DNA of 64,000 nucleotides from Zoroaster sp. YZ-2022 (taxonomy: Eukaryota > Echinodermata > Asteroidea > Forcipulatida > Zoroasteridae). The stretch spans positions 29,370,366 to 29,434,365 of the forward strand of contig CM055816.1 in the NCBI GenBank assembly GCA_029582265.1, written 5' to 3'. Shown one piece after another: positions 44,566-57,232 of the stretch (within the stretch, counting starts at the first letter, position 1; each line of letters opens with the position of its first letter). The position numbers and the translations under genes were made by a program. The notes beneath the pieces were generated by a model. The model saw only the letters and a list, made by a program, of their open reading frames with translations. It did not search any database and was not told where the DNA came from.

Positions 44566-44974
44566 TCCATGAATATAGTGTCATGGTATGCGGACCAAAC
44601 ATGTTCATATTATTCTCATAAATGAACCTACCAAATGTCACAAAAACGTTTAAAGATTTGTTTGATTTCTTTTTGTTTACATTTGTTTATTTATAAATAT
44701 GTGTATATTTTTAAATATATGTGTATAATGTATGCAAATTATCTGGTGGAAGCTAAAATTCAAAAGAGATGCGGAAATGCAATTTATCTGTCTTTTTGTT
44801 TTACCTTCGTATAACCTATGTAATTGTCGGAACTAAAACAGCCTGGTTACCAAGAGTATTCACACAACGATAAATAATGCACCACTCGCACAACTTCTTC
44901 CACTTACATCTCCGTTCGGTTCCGATTAATATTTACAAAACCACCAAACATTCCAATTTAAAAGTTATTAAACA

Positions 44975-45530
44975 ATGTCACTAAGACAAAGATTACATGT
45001 TGTCACCAATGTTACTAAGACATGTTATTAATTAATGTTACTAAGACATGTTATTAATTAATGTTACTAAGACATTGTTACTAATTAATGTTACTAAGAC
45101 ATGTTACTAATTAATGTCACTAAGACACGTTATCACTGAATGTCACTAAGACATAAATTTAAATTTTGTCACCAAGACATAAACTTAAATATTGTCACCA
45201 AGACAAGAAGGTTAAAAATTGTCACCAAGACAAGAAGGTTAAATAATGTCACCAAGACACATTTTAAATAATGCCACCAAGACACGTTTTAAATAATGTC
45301 ACCAAGACACGTTTTAAATAATGTCATGAAGACACGTTTTAAATAATGTCACTAAGACATAAAAGTTAAATATTGTCACCAAGACAAGTTATCAAAGAAT
45401 GTCACTTGGACACGTTTTATAATAATGTCACTAATACATAAAAGTTAAATATTGTTAGCAAGACAAGATTAAATATTGTCACCAAGACAAATTATCAAAG
45501 AGTGTCAGTAAGACACGTTTAAAATAATAA
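44975..45530. repeat. Minisatellite, AATGTCACYAAGACA core
   Basis: About 24 imperfect units of 20-27 bases, each with (A)ATGTCAC[CT]AAGACA plus a short AT spacer. Sub-blocks differ: TTATTAATT spacers on the left, CGTTTTAAATA in the middle. No frame is conserved, so it is not coding. Confidence 0.92.
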
Positions 45531-46073
45531 AATGACCAAAATGTACACCCAAACGTTTTATGTATAATAACCCAACTCTTCCACAGTACTCCTATAAACT
45601 CTACATTCTTAGAAAGTACCGTACTTTAAAATGATTATAACGTTAATACAAATCTTATATAAATACATGTAGGTACCGCCCTCACTGGCATCCGACTGGG
45701 TAATGAAAATATGGCCCTCTTTCAGCAAATGTTCATAATTATATCTTGGATAGTATAAGGGAGAAGTACTTGCAGTGGTAGTCCGATGTGTGATTTACTC
45801 CCGTCTGGAAAGTTAAGAAACTGCCATCACATGGCCGTCACTTGATTTGCTTGTACGTGTGGTGCACACACAGGTACCCGGTGGATAATATTGTCAAAAT
45901 ATTGCGCCTTCTGGCGTTGCTATGTGTTATCCCCCATCCCCCGGGATTTACGCTTGTGGTTTCCACAATTGTTTCCTTAAAGTTCAAAAAAAAATATCTA
46001 TACAAAATAAACTAAACAATTTAATAAACTCGTAAACATATCCGGGAACTAATTAAACAGTCAATTATCGGGA

Positions 46074-46496
<423 letters not shown>

Positions 46497-46619
46497 TATT
46501 CTAAGTACCAATTTTATGTAACCTTTTGATGTATGGGATTGTCTACAGATGTATGTATGTATATTGAATGTGCAATGATTTATAATAAAAGGAACAGTAA
46601 AGTTCCATCTGAAAGAAAA

Positions 46620-46765
46620 AATAATGGTAATGCTAATGATAATGATAATGATAATGATCTAAGGCTACGGGGCGTAGCTTGACTCGAGGTGTAACTGGCA
46701 GAAAGGAAAGATCTTTCTTTTCATGCTGCGCTAACGCGAAATGATAATGATAATGATAATAATGA
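46620..46765. repeat. AATGAT microsatellite, interrupted
   Basis: (AATGAT) units at 46,622-46,660 and 46,740-46,768 flank a unique 80-base insert containing AAAGATCTTTCTTTTC. Confidence 0.8.
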
Positions 46766-46799
46766 AAATGGAAGAGCTTATTCTGAACTGCAAAACAAG

Positions 46800-48240
46800 T
46801 TTTTCACATTACTCTACCCTTGGGCTTATACATTTTGATCAAATCCCCAGGTCTGATCACTTCTATCGGGCTGCGAAGGTGTATAATCAGACATTGGATT
46901 TAATTTAATTTTTGCCCTACACCGACGTGTGATATAGCACTGTATACTCAGTGTGCTTTCCGAGTGTCACTCTTCACAAAAACGTTTGCTTACGACCAAA
47001 ACCCCCACCGTTGGGCTTCACAATTCTTAACAAAATCCAGAAGCGCAGAAACTGCAACACGAAACATGGACATTTACACTCTGGAATTGTAACAGCATAA
47101 ATACAGAGAGCATCCTTTCACGTGATATAATTTGCATATAAACGCATAATTATAGACTCGCATAAGTGTTCTTTCGTGTGTGATATGGTATACCCACAGT
47201 ACAGTCACATTTATGTCTCTGCGCATTGTGCCCTTGGTGTTCTTGCGAAAAAATGAATAGCGAAAACAAAATTACGCAGATAGATTTCAGCCCTTGTGGT
47301 ACCACGGGGCAACATGAAAATGTGGGTTCTTTATTTGCTCTTGTGCTACAATCAAGGTCACTCAGTTTAACGCGGTAAATTCTGGGCGGAAGTGTACCCA
47401 TGCACTTTTTTCGTCGAACCACTAAGACAAGTAGGCCCTAAGTGTTTTGTTTGTTTTATTAAAACAAATCGTTTACATAAATATCGTAGTTATGACAAGA
47501 AATCTATTATTTAACTAAATATTAACAGCATTTTTACACATTTCAATTTTTTCAAATTACTTTTTGCAAAAATTATAGCCACCTTCCATTTCATTGGTAG
47601 AACATTGATTAAAAAAACTTTTCTCCAAATGATACGTTTTTTTTAATGTCGACATAAATAATTATTTTCAAGGTTAGAACAATGTTACAACCATCTGGGT
47701 TAAGATGAAGCATGATTCCTTTTTCGGCTACATTCTTAATACCCTCACTCACGCAGTAACAGAAAGTTTAAGAAGTCAACCTTTACATTGACACCATTCT
47801 TCAAATAATCTACGGGGAAAAATCTTTTCTTTTTTTTTTAGTTGAAAACATTTTGATTTTCCATGAAAAACTCTCATTGTCAATGGAGGTAAGTGCAGAT
47901 TTCAAGTATTTTGGAAAGGACATGCTGACTCATTGGCACGCTTGCATTGTTTTTTTCCTCATGAATTTTCTAACTAGAATAAATTCCCTTTACTAAGATA
48001 TAAGATACGTTATCATTGGTCAAAGAAAAAATGGGGCACTTCCCAGTTCTTTTTTAGTGTCAAGGCATATAATAATCATTGTCTTGTGCTAATAGAGATT
48101 ACTGGACTTTCCCGTTGTGAAAATGGTACAGTCCTTCCCGCATACCTAATCCTTTAGTGATTTGTATTGTATATGCTAGATGGTCACATAATGCTCTATG
48201 TCAGCTAATCACGCATGTACACGTTTCATTCTATGACGTT
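46800..48240. other. No recognised gene
   Basis: A GCCCTACACCGACGTG scrap of the dispersed family lies at 46,912. CTCATTGTCAATGGAGGTAA and GTGCAGATTTCAAGTATTTT at 47,873-47,922 recur at 54,697-54,740. A 90-codon minus frame at 47,150-47,422 is unrecognised. Confidence 0.4.
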
Positions 48241-48243
48241 GTT

Positions 48244-48970
48244 TCTTTAAAGGTACACACCGCCCTAAAAGTGCAAAAAATGGGCTTGATAGAATAATAG
48301 ATAGTCATTTTTGGAAGGTTTTCTTCAAAAAACAAAATCCAGGTATCGTGTAATTACCGAGAAATGTCCAAAAAACAACAATAAGGTCAAAGGTCACGTA
48401 TACTCATTTCCAGTTGTCTACATGACCGTGAAACCTGTACGACAAGCGTATTTGTTTTTTACACCGCAGCGACGGGTTTTGTGCAGTAAAAGTGCCAATT
48501 CCGGTCTTGACAGAGAGACTACGAAACCCTAGGCGCGCGACGATAGAAAACTCCAAGCTGCAGTCGACCATGGCGCTCTGCAGTGGAACTCATGGAGCCA
48601 TTCCCTCTCCGTTGATGGTAGGTTTTTTTTGCGTGTCGAAATTCCCTTCGCGCGCATGCGTGCTGAATGGGTTCATAGTCTTGACACAAGGGCGAAATGC
48701 GTACAAAAAACCCGTCGCTGCGGTGTAAAACAAAAATACGCGTACGGCAATTGCCGATTGTATTTAGACTGGTACCTCTGCATTGCACACCATTGTGATT
48801 GTAACAAGAGGAACAAGGTTCCAGTCTGTACATTTTGTATCTGTTGTAAACACACGAACGATCACAGAATTCCTGGATTCGATTGCAGCCAGGTGCACGT
48901 CGACGTCCAAGATCATCCAAAAAGAGATGAAAATGACTAGTAAAGTAGTAGGCTTGATAGACATTGGATC
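48244..48970. mobile_element. Dispersed repeat with 35-bp inverted arms
   Basis: It starts AAAGGTACACACCGCCCTAA. Inverted arms lie at 48,447-48,481 and 48,707-48,742 (both read GCGTATTT...TTTACACCGCAGCGACGGGTTTT in their own direction). GC content is above the surroundings. Cysteine-rich frames occur on both strands at 48,629-48,920, with a hydrophobic start (SIKPTTLLVIFISFWMIL) in another minus frame just upstream. No family is recognised and coding is not established. Confidence 0.5.
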
Positions 48971-48999
48971 AACTATGGAGAAAGGCATAGACTGAACAA

Positions 49000-50970
49000 A
49001 CCAGTACTTAGCTGCATCTGTCTGGGCATACACTAGTAATACAGGATTCTGGGTGAGCATCTCAATCATGATCAATATTATTATTATATTAGTTTGCATT
49101 GCTATATTGGTAGACAGTACATGATGTACAGGACTGTACATGATTCATGAACACAATCATGACAATGTCCCCTGGCAATGATGTGAAATTGCCCTAACCC
49201 CTGATTACATACTCTTGAAAGGAAAAAATTTTGAAAGGGAAGCTTCAATTTTGGTTTAGAAATTAGATTCTCATATTCTCAAAATATTATCAAACATTTT
49301 TATTTGGTCAGGACACAGGCCTTATGACCAAATTAATTTGTCCGAAGTGCTTTTATCTTAGAGAGAGAGAAAAAGTAATTATGTAAAAAATACAAGAAGT
49401 TACCAGATATAACTTTGTGAAATACGAGGGGGAGCACCTATTTTTAATAAATTTTCACAGGTTAGTTTTTATGCTATTTTTCGTGAGATCTAATTAACAT
49501 TAGTTAACGTGTTACAGGGTTGAAGTTAATGTTCATTATCAATGATGAACATTTCATTTAGTTTTAATGGTTGTTTATTTAAAAAAAAATTAAGGTTTAG
49601 TATAATTTGTTATTATTTTTTGCAACATGTATAGCAGTACTGGCATTTCAGTCCAAGAGAAGCATTTTATTCCAAAATTACCGATTCCAATGACAGCCCC
49701 TGAATGTCACCCATTCTGAAATGTCACTAAATCGTAAATACAGAGCTACATTTATTATGCAGATTGATTTTGTTTTCTTGTCAACAAAGGATCATGGTTG
49801 GGTTCATTTACACTGAAGTCATTTCACTTGTTACATGTGTAAGGCCATGTACATGTACACTCATTGTTAGATTCTTTATAATAGGTTAAAGAGGTCAGCA
49901 AAGTGGTTTCAATTGATTATGGGGGGGAGTGGAACCACAAAAGTCAAGTCATGAAACCAAATGGACAAATAAAATAAATATGTATTTCATTGTTTTATTA
50001 GCAATTTACAAGCACCCATACAACTCTTGATTATTTCAATGTCTAAACATTTATGTACAAATGGCATCTGATCTTTAGCTTGTAATTCTATGGATTGGAT
50101 GCAGCTACAGACATTTTGCCAAAAATATGTGTACAACCTTGAAAATGTAAAAAGCAATGTAGAATTTGTTTTCAAATTTTATAAATGATTTTTTATTATT
50201 TGCAGTATAGGTGAAAACAAAGACAATTTATAAGCATGTCACAATAAGGAGATGCTTGATTACTATTATTGTCAATTTATCATTATAGTTTTGTTCATTA
50301 TAAACTTGAGTTGAAAGTGAAGTATATTATAAATAAAGATCAATCTCGGTATATAAACATGCAGTCCATCAATTAAATTTATTTTTGTACAAGACTTAAT
50401 ACCAACGTTTGCTTCATCTAAATCTGCAATTTGAAGGTTTTTCCATAAACAAAATGAAAAGGGCAAGCAATTATTAGATTTGGTAAAGTGGATGTAATTA
50501 CATTTAATTTTGTTTGAATTGGCAATTGGCTAATTACAATTTGTGGCCTTACTCTTCTGCTGTTGGCAGGGTAAAAGGGAAAGCACGGATGCAAGCTTTC
50601 TTGCAACTTTATCATGTAGTATTTATAAGCTTGTTTTCTACTGAAAGACAAATTAGCTGATATGCATACAAGCTTTGAAGACTGCAGACATTAGCTATTT
50701 GACATAAGCTGCATTGTTTCTTCTCCACCCAACTACTATACGGCTGTACTTTGAGTAGACTCTGTGGTACCTGATACGTGAACATGGATGAAATGCACAA
50801 TTATTAGCCAACTTTCTATTATGTTCCATGTAGCGAAAATTATTGACAGCCTGGAAATGGAAATATCAAGAGTGTAAAGACTCTTCTCTCACAATTTTCC
50901 TTAGTAAAGAAAAACAAAAAGAAAGGGGAAATATTTATATGCTCCTCCATGCTTCAGTGTCTTCAGCAAC
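49000..50970. other. No recognised gene
   Basis: AT-rich. Short open frames on the minus strand at 49,987-50,800 show no domain. A C run (50,978-50,989) follows in AGCCCCCCCCCCCCACC. Confidence 0.4.
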
Positions 50971-51299
50971 CCCAGCCCCCCCCCCCCCCACCAATCAATT
51001 TAATCCCCACTTCCTGTCCTTTGAATTTGAAGCCAAGTTTAATCCAGTTACTACCATAAATCAACTTTGTGACTTTATGCCCATAATAACGCTGAATAAG
51101 TTGATCTGGCTACCTACAACCCTGGCAAACTATTTTCATATGATGACTTATCATCTGGCATGGTTTTTGAAAAGCATGTGTTGGACTTGTATCAATATCA
51201 TTATGCATATAAAGAGGTTTGTGGTAGCACCATGTAACTATCTCTACAGTTTAATAGTGTTGGCTCTTAGAATAACCAGTGGTGAGATAACTTAAAATT

Positions 51300-51475
51300 C
51301 CATCGGTATATTCTGATCATCTTCATCCCCCTGAAGACAATCAGAGTATACTGATTGAAACAAAGTAATGTCACTGCCAGTTCTTGTCAGAACCAATACT
51401 ATTTACTATTCTTGAAAGATAATTACTCCTACTCCTACTGTTCTTCAACCATGTGAAGCTTCAATGAAATCTCAA
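51300..51475 (+). mobile_element. Diverged PLE tail with hammerhead-like core
   Basis: CTGAAGA at 51,331, helix II AATCAG/CTGATT and GAAAC are followed by a tail-like CTGCCAGTTCTTGTCAGAAC and ACCATGTGAAGCTTCA. It is an older copy than the others. Confidence 0.65.
51331..51373 (+). ncRNA. Hammerhead-like core with a possible longer helix III loop
   Basis: CTGAAGA-C, AATCAG/CTGATT with loop AGTATA, GAAAC. The usual GTC is absent directly after GAAAC, but AAAGTAAT then GTC follows. AC/GT could therefore close a loop of eight bases. Helix I pairing is poor. Activity is doubtful. Confidence 0.4.
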
Positions 51476-51672
51476 CATTTTCAAGGTAGTACATAATACT
51501 AATAGAGTAATTTGTTTGAGTGTGTGTGTGGGGGGGGGGGTTGAAGGCTGTCAGCTGCCTTGAAACATTTTCATGTTATACCTGCAATTTTTGAGGGTCT
51601 TGAAAGTAGGACATGTCCTCTATACTTCCTAGAAACTTTTGATTGGATGGCACCCATAACAAACCTGAAGTT

Positions 51673-52454
51673 GATATAGTACTAGTAGGTAATCTTCTTG
51701 GGAAAACTCTTATTCAGTGGAATGTCTGCTAGTAAGTGGGATGTTGTAGGCTTCCGTTTACTGACCCCCATTCACATACGTAGGTGACATGATGAACTGA
51801 GCATTCGTCTCTGTCTCCATCTCCCTTCATCTCATCTATGGACCAAACATGAACAAACAATGTATATAGTCTTACAAAAGAAAGATTACGTTGAACTAAT
51901 TACTCTAGCAGTTGAGAAATGAAACTGACCACATATAGTACTAGTAGGTAATCTTCTTGAGAAAACTCTTATTCAGTGGAATGTCTGCTAGTAAGTGGGA
52001 TGTTGTAGGCTTCCGTTTACTGACCCCTATTCACATTACGTAGGTGACATGATGAACTGAGCATTCGTCTCTGTCTCCATCTCCCTTCATCTCATCTATG
52101 GACCGAACATGAACAAACATTGTATATAGTCTTACAAAAGAAAGATTACGTTGAACTGATTACTCTAGCAGTTGAGAAATGAAACTGACCACATATAGTA
52201 CTAGTAGGTAATCTTCTTGAGAAAACTCTTATTCAGTGGAATGTCTGCTAGTAAGTGGGATGTTGTAGGCTTCCGTTTACTGACCCCCATTCACATACGT
52301 AGGTGACATGATGAACTGAGCATTCGTCTCTGTCTCCATCTCCCTTCATCTCATCTATGGACCAAACATGAACAAACATAATGTATATAGTCTTACAAAA
52401 GAAAGATTACGTTGAACTGATTACTCTAGCAGTTGAGAAATGAAACTGACCACA
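51673..52454. repeat. 261-bp unit in three tandem copies
   Basis: ATATAGTACTAGTAGGTAAT starts the copies at about 51,673, 51,933 and 52,194. Each runs through CTATGGACC[AG]AACATGAAC to GAAATGAAACTGACCAC. Only a few substitutions and 1-2 base indels separate them, so the amplification is recent. Confidence 0.95.
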
Positions 52455-52582
52455 AAAACATAAATAACACAATAGCCAGCCATGAATAACACATGTAAAG
52501 CTACTTTGACTAATTATTAGTGCTACAGTACACTTATCATTCACACACACAATTCAAATTATAACCAATGTTGTACTTTCCC

Positions 52583-52803
52583 TTTAAGAGGACAACGGTC
52601 ATGATCAACAGGGCATGGAATCGGAATGCTAGTTTTAGATTATCTTGGTGACTGAAAATAATATCCCACATGATAAGGTCATACTATCATTGCTGCTGCA
52701 TAAATGAGCCAGTACGTTTCAGTCACTGTGTTCATCTTAAACTAGGACACCGATTCCATGCCCTGTTGAAAGTCTGCTCTGATCGTGATATTGTCCCTTT
52801 AAT
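52583..52803. mobile_element. Foldback MITE, CTTTAA...GGACA type
   Basis: The left arm (ATGATCAACAGGGCATGGAATCGG, GCTAGTTTTAGAT) is the inverse of the right arm (CTAGGACACCGATTCCATGC, CCTGTTGAAAGTC). It ends ATTGTCCCTTTAAT. Related copies lie at 63,483 and 44,495. Confidence 0.8.
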
Positions 52804-52809
52804 ATGGAC

Positions 52810-53895
52810 AAGTTAACATTAAGCATTGCACAAGGGGAAAAACCTGAATGCACAACTTCATTTTTTTTAACCCATATCCGCCGATCTACGCGATAACCCG
52901 TAGATATGTAAAACGCTACAAACGCCGACCTACGTGATTTTCCGTACCGTGTTTTTGTCCAATTCCAATTTACTACGTTTTTCCGATGACTGTATTTCAT
53001 GATTAGGGCCTATAGATATGAAATTAGACAAGTCTGACATCATAATAAAATGCATGTTCTCCTCTTTCCATCAATATATAATGTGTCTGTGTCAGTGATT
53101 GTAATATTCTCTAAATAAGGAATCTTTCTGATTGTGTGCAAAAACAATGTATCTCTGTGCGGGGGCTTAGGCATAATGGTACCTGATGCTATTTCCTCCA
53201 GTCCATGTTTGAATTTTCACCATGACCCCTTTTGACCATCTTCCCCATAACATATCCGGGCATCGATGGTGGAAATTATAACTAATTCACTGGAAATTGT
53301 TCTGCTTTCTAATCTAAACTATATCTCATAATTATCATGTCTGTATTGTAAATATCATCACAATATCATTGGGCCTTGGCTATAGCATAGGAACTAGCCT
53401 ATCAAAAATAATGTGATGGCTAACAGAAATTCATCATAAGAGTTCGGCATAGGGCTATACAGCCACACAAAAAGCCCTACGAGTATTATATTATCAAACA
53501 ATATTTCTCTTTTATTACTCTTACCTGTCCAACAATAATCCTACAAATGCGACATTATTCATGGTATCATCATGGTCACCATCACGTTCAACAATCAAAT
53601 CCCTGAGTGTTTGCTATCATTTGAGGTTGGCTGGCCCGTCAATGGTCGCCAGGCATGCGTCGTTTTTAGGCCGTAGACGGTGAGCCTTTCTTCGCCCAGC
53701 CCGCTCGGTAGAAATTCTGGCGTTGATTTTGACGGATGGCCTTCTAAACTGAACAGTTTTTGTCACTTTTTTATTGGTGTTGATATGATGAAGGAGCTGT
53801 GACGATGTTCCGAATGAATGCGTCATTGGTGTTTCCAAAAACTAAACTCGCTGGCAGTATCATAATTCAAAATACCCGACACGAAAAGCACCACA
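52810..53895. other. No recognised gene
   Basis: A minus-strand frame of 73 codons at 53,617-53,838 is basic and GC-richer than its surroundings. I recognise no family and see no splice support. Confidence 0.35.
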
Positions 53896-54430
53896 GTGGT
53901 CGAGACCCTGCTTTACGCTTCCACGCAAAAAGTGTTCATATATTTATGGCCTAACCATGTACCAGTGGGCTCACGCCTCGGGCGCTTTGCCGCGCTGGCG
54001 CCCATGGCTGTACTGGTACAGTCTTGGTTCGGTTCCCGGTGTCTCGGGAAAGTGCCAAGACTTTTGTCGATTTTGACAATTTTCACCCATTGTTTCAAAA
54101 TCATTTCACTTTTGTCATGTATCAATGAACTATAAAAAATAATTATTCTTGAATTTGGTTCAGTAATAAACTTTTTAAACGTCTGAAAGTGCGACTATAA
54201 CTTTTGTCCTCGTGAGTTTTCTGGACAAATTTTGGTTCAAGAAAGTCACATGACATTGGTTTTTGTACAATAACAGAAAAACAACGCGTTTTTCAGGGGG
54301 GCTTGTGTGGACAATTATATTCTAGTTTTGAAAGATCTTTCCAACCATATGTAAAACAATGAAATGTTGAGGGGCGTTTTTTATCGCCCAATTTCGCGCG
54401 ACAAAGGCGGTGTGTATCTTTAAACAGTAT
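53896..54430. other. End of the dispersed AAAGGTACACACCGCC family
   Basis: GGCGGTGTGTATCTTTAAAC at 54,405-54,425 is the inverse of the left end at 48,244. Whether 48.2-54.4 kb was once a single element is unclear. Confidence 0.4.
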
Positions 54431-54696
54431 TCATAACGGTTTTAACTAATACATTATTAAGTACATCTCTCACTCTGCATGTAATGTTTGTTTGTAAAGG
54501 AACATAGGTCCAGTTTGATATTTTTTTAAGGGTAATCATTCCAAAATTTCCCATTAGAATTAGTACCATTAATACTGTGACACCATCTATAGGCAGAGTA
54601 TCAGAAAGCGGTTGGGATACTTTAATATAAAATCTTTATTATATTTTTATTTGTATTTTATTTAAATATTCCACATTGTTTCATTGGGTTCACAAT

Positions 54697-54960
54697 TCTC
54701 AATGTCAATGGAGGTAAGTGCAGATTTCAAGTATTTTGGATTCTGGTGTGCACGGAGATGGATCACGATCACAATCCATTTCCAAACGTGTAATACATCA
54801 TCACGTTTTCTCGAAAATTACAGAGATGATGTGACTCAGAATATGTTTGGTACCGTCACCATCTTCACAGAAAGTAGTTGTTTGTACATTATAATTAAAT
54901 TATAGTGTAATTGAACTAGAAACAAAAGAAACAGTTCGCGATCCTGAGGGTCAGTCCAAG
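54697..54960 (+). repeat. Dispersed repeat, copy 1
   Basis: GTGTGCACGGAGATGGATCA, ACATCATCACGTTTTCTCG, ATATGTTTGGTACCGTCACC and ACAGAAAGTAGTTGTTTGTA recur in the same order at 56,505-56,715. The start also matches 47,873. Confidence 0.85.
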
Positions 54961-55506
54961 GCATGCAATACATTGAAATAGTTTAAATTCAGATCTGTTA
55001 TATCAATTGTGTACTAGTTTTCGTCTGATGAATTTTAAACTTTCTTGAAATAAAAAAAATGTACTGAAATCACCTCAGAAAGAAAGCTTCAAGGGATGAT
55101 ACCGCGATCATTCAAGTTCCAGGGTTTATAACTAGGTATTAAGTATACACACCTGTAGGTAAAACATTAGGACTTAATACATAAAAGTGCAACTAAGTTT
55201 AATTTCAAGTATCATGTAGTAAACAAAAATATATTTTGGGAATAACCAATGGTATGTACGCCCTTTAAACTGAAACTTTCAATGAAAAAGATAATTATTA
55301 CAACCAACAATGCACTGATTTCATGTTTTAGTTATGGTGTTTCATACCTATAAACAAGCGGCGAACCAAAATGCATATAAATAAATAATATACAGAGGTC
55401 TATACATGTGCCTGATTAAATAAAAACACTTTGGTCCTGTATGACAATACATTTACACTTACAGATGTGCGTGCGCGATGGGCATGTTCATGTACATGAT
55501 GTAGTA

Positions 55507-55782
55507 CACTCACTGGCCAAAAGTATTGGAACATCAATATTTTGTACGAGACATTGCCTAGACGGATGGCCGCAATTATCAGGTCACGTGGTTACCCGAC
55601 AAAGTATTGAAGGACTTTGTTTCCGAGCAAGAACAGTAAAAAAGAACATTGGCTTCAAAACACAGTCACTTTCAAGAAGTCGTAAGTAGTGTAAATAAAA
55701 TAAAATAAATTATTGTAACACAGTTCTCCAAACTGAACTTTGGTGTGAATTTCAATGTTGCAATACTTATGGCCAGTGAGTG
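55507..55782. mobile_element. Tc1/mariner-like MITE, 276 bp
   Basis: The ends CACTCACTGGCCAAAAGTAT and, inverted, CACTCACTGGCCATAAGTAT are flanked by TA on each side (55,505-55,506 and 55,783-55,784). An interior frame is too short for a transposase, so this is a deletion derivative or MITE. Confidence 0.9.
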
Positions 55783-55879
55783 TACATTACATGTACATGT
55801 ACGTGTACATGTCCCATACAACATACTAAGTGAACAATAACATTCACGCTATACATTGATAGGAAGCCTAGCTACACAC

Positions 55880-56135
55880 ACCATTGATCTCTATTATGCT
55901 AATAATAGAGATCAGAGATCAGTGACGTACTGTGACACACGCGTAGTCTTGGTGCAAGACGTTATTATGCGGATCCTAGTTACACGATCCCTGCGTCATC
56001 AGGTTCGTGGACATTCATGACTGGCGCCCGCAGCGGCTATTGGTTTATCGAATTATTGTGGATTGGCGCCACTGATCTCTGTTATGATATAATATAGATC
56101 AGTTTAATAGAGATCAGTGATCGGCGGGCGTACAT
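55880..56135. repeat. Palindromic region, TGATCTCTATTA / TAATAGAGATCA
   Basis: The hairpin-forming pair at 55,883-55,912 and another at 56,067-56,117 (CACTGATCTCTGTTATGATA ... TAATAGAGATCAGTGATC) are inverted to each other. They bracket a GC-richer segment with GACTGGCGCCCGCAGCGG. It could be a TIR element. Confidence 0.6.
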
Positions 56136-56504
56136 GTAAAATCACAAGTAACATCTTGAACCAAGACTAACGCACGCGCAGTGTGAGATACAAACCGTTA
56201 TGAATATGTATGAACTCAACGTCATCGAATGATATGTGTGCTGGATTGGCTGAAATGGACTAGCTTGCCAGTGTATGTGTGCGTGTTTCGTGACGAGGTC
56301 AGCACACTAGTGGAGGTATAGGGGTGTGTGGTAATGGTGGTGTATCTCGCTGTGGTGAGTCTATCTTTTCTGTACGTATTTACTGGAAACTTTGCCATAC
56401 ATTCATACTTTATAAGAATTAAGACATCGATATGTATATGAAACGAACCTGTGGAAGTTTAAACTTACTTTGCTACTTAACAATAAAAGTGTAAAATGCA
56501 TTCA

Positions 56505-56715
56505 GGTGTGCATGGAGATGGATCACGATCACAGTCCATTTTAAAATGTGTAATACATCATCAAGTTTTCTCAAAAATTACAGATGATATGACTCAGGAT
56601 ATGTTTGGTACCGTCACCATCTGCACAGAAAGTAGTTGTTTGTAGATTATAATTAAATTATATTGAAATCGAAAGAAAGAAAAGAAATATTCGACGATCC
56701 TGAGGGTCGATCCGT
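56505..56715 (+). repeat. Dispersed repeat, copy 2
   Basis: Matches 54,745-54,960, including GATCCTGAGGGTC at its end. Confidence 0.85.
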
Positions 56716-57100
56716 CTGTATATTAGCGCCCACCCGGTCCTCGAAAAGGCTGCTCTTCAACTGCAACCACTATCGCAAAGCAAATAATCAAGACAATATA
56801 TTAAAACATTGCGCCAAAACTCAAAATTCTACCGAAATTAAAATTATACAGCAAGCACTTGCAAGGAAATCGGGCCCTGCCCCCGCGACGACTGCTGCGG
56901 CAACTAGCGGTTTGCGGTAAAACTTGTGATGATGATGATGCAAGCTGCATGAGTCAACACCTTCCCACTGAAAGGCATTGAGCAAGTCTAGCTTTAGCTG
57001 CCGCGCGCGCGCAGAACATCGCAGTCTCTCCGATCCGATCCGAATTGGAACATGACAAGCAAGATGGAATTAACTGTTCGGTCGATCGTGTGTACAATAA
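56716..57100. other. GC-richer segment without recognised gene
   Basis: A CGCGCGCGCGCAG run at 57,002-57,013 and a GATGATGATGATG run at 56,929-56,941. A plus frame at 56,663-56,920 is unrecognised. Confidence 0.35.
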
Positions 57101-57109
57101 TTTGTGCGA

Positions 57110-57232
57110 TGTTCAATGTGCAATCGTGTATACTTGTACTGTACACGATTGCACATTGTATGTTGATGTGCAATCGTGTACATCAACATACAATGTGCAA
57201 TCGTGTACAGTACACGATTGCACATTGTAATT
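57110..57232. repeat. Cluster of palindromes built on TGTGCAATCGTGTAC
   Basis: TGTGCAATCGTGTA and its inverse TACACGATTGCACA alternate five times. The last block, 57,192-57,228, is a perfect palindrome (CAATGTGCAATCGTGTAC, A or AG centre, then its inverse). Another palindrome, ATGTTGATGTGC...ACATCAACAT, is nested at 57,159-57,188. Confidence 0.9.

Noticed and set aside
44938..45530. Possible CRISPR-like array of regularly spaced repeats
   Set aside because: Units are imperfect, spacers are short, AT-rich and related to each other, and the setting is a eukaryotic genome; it is a minisatellite.
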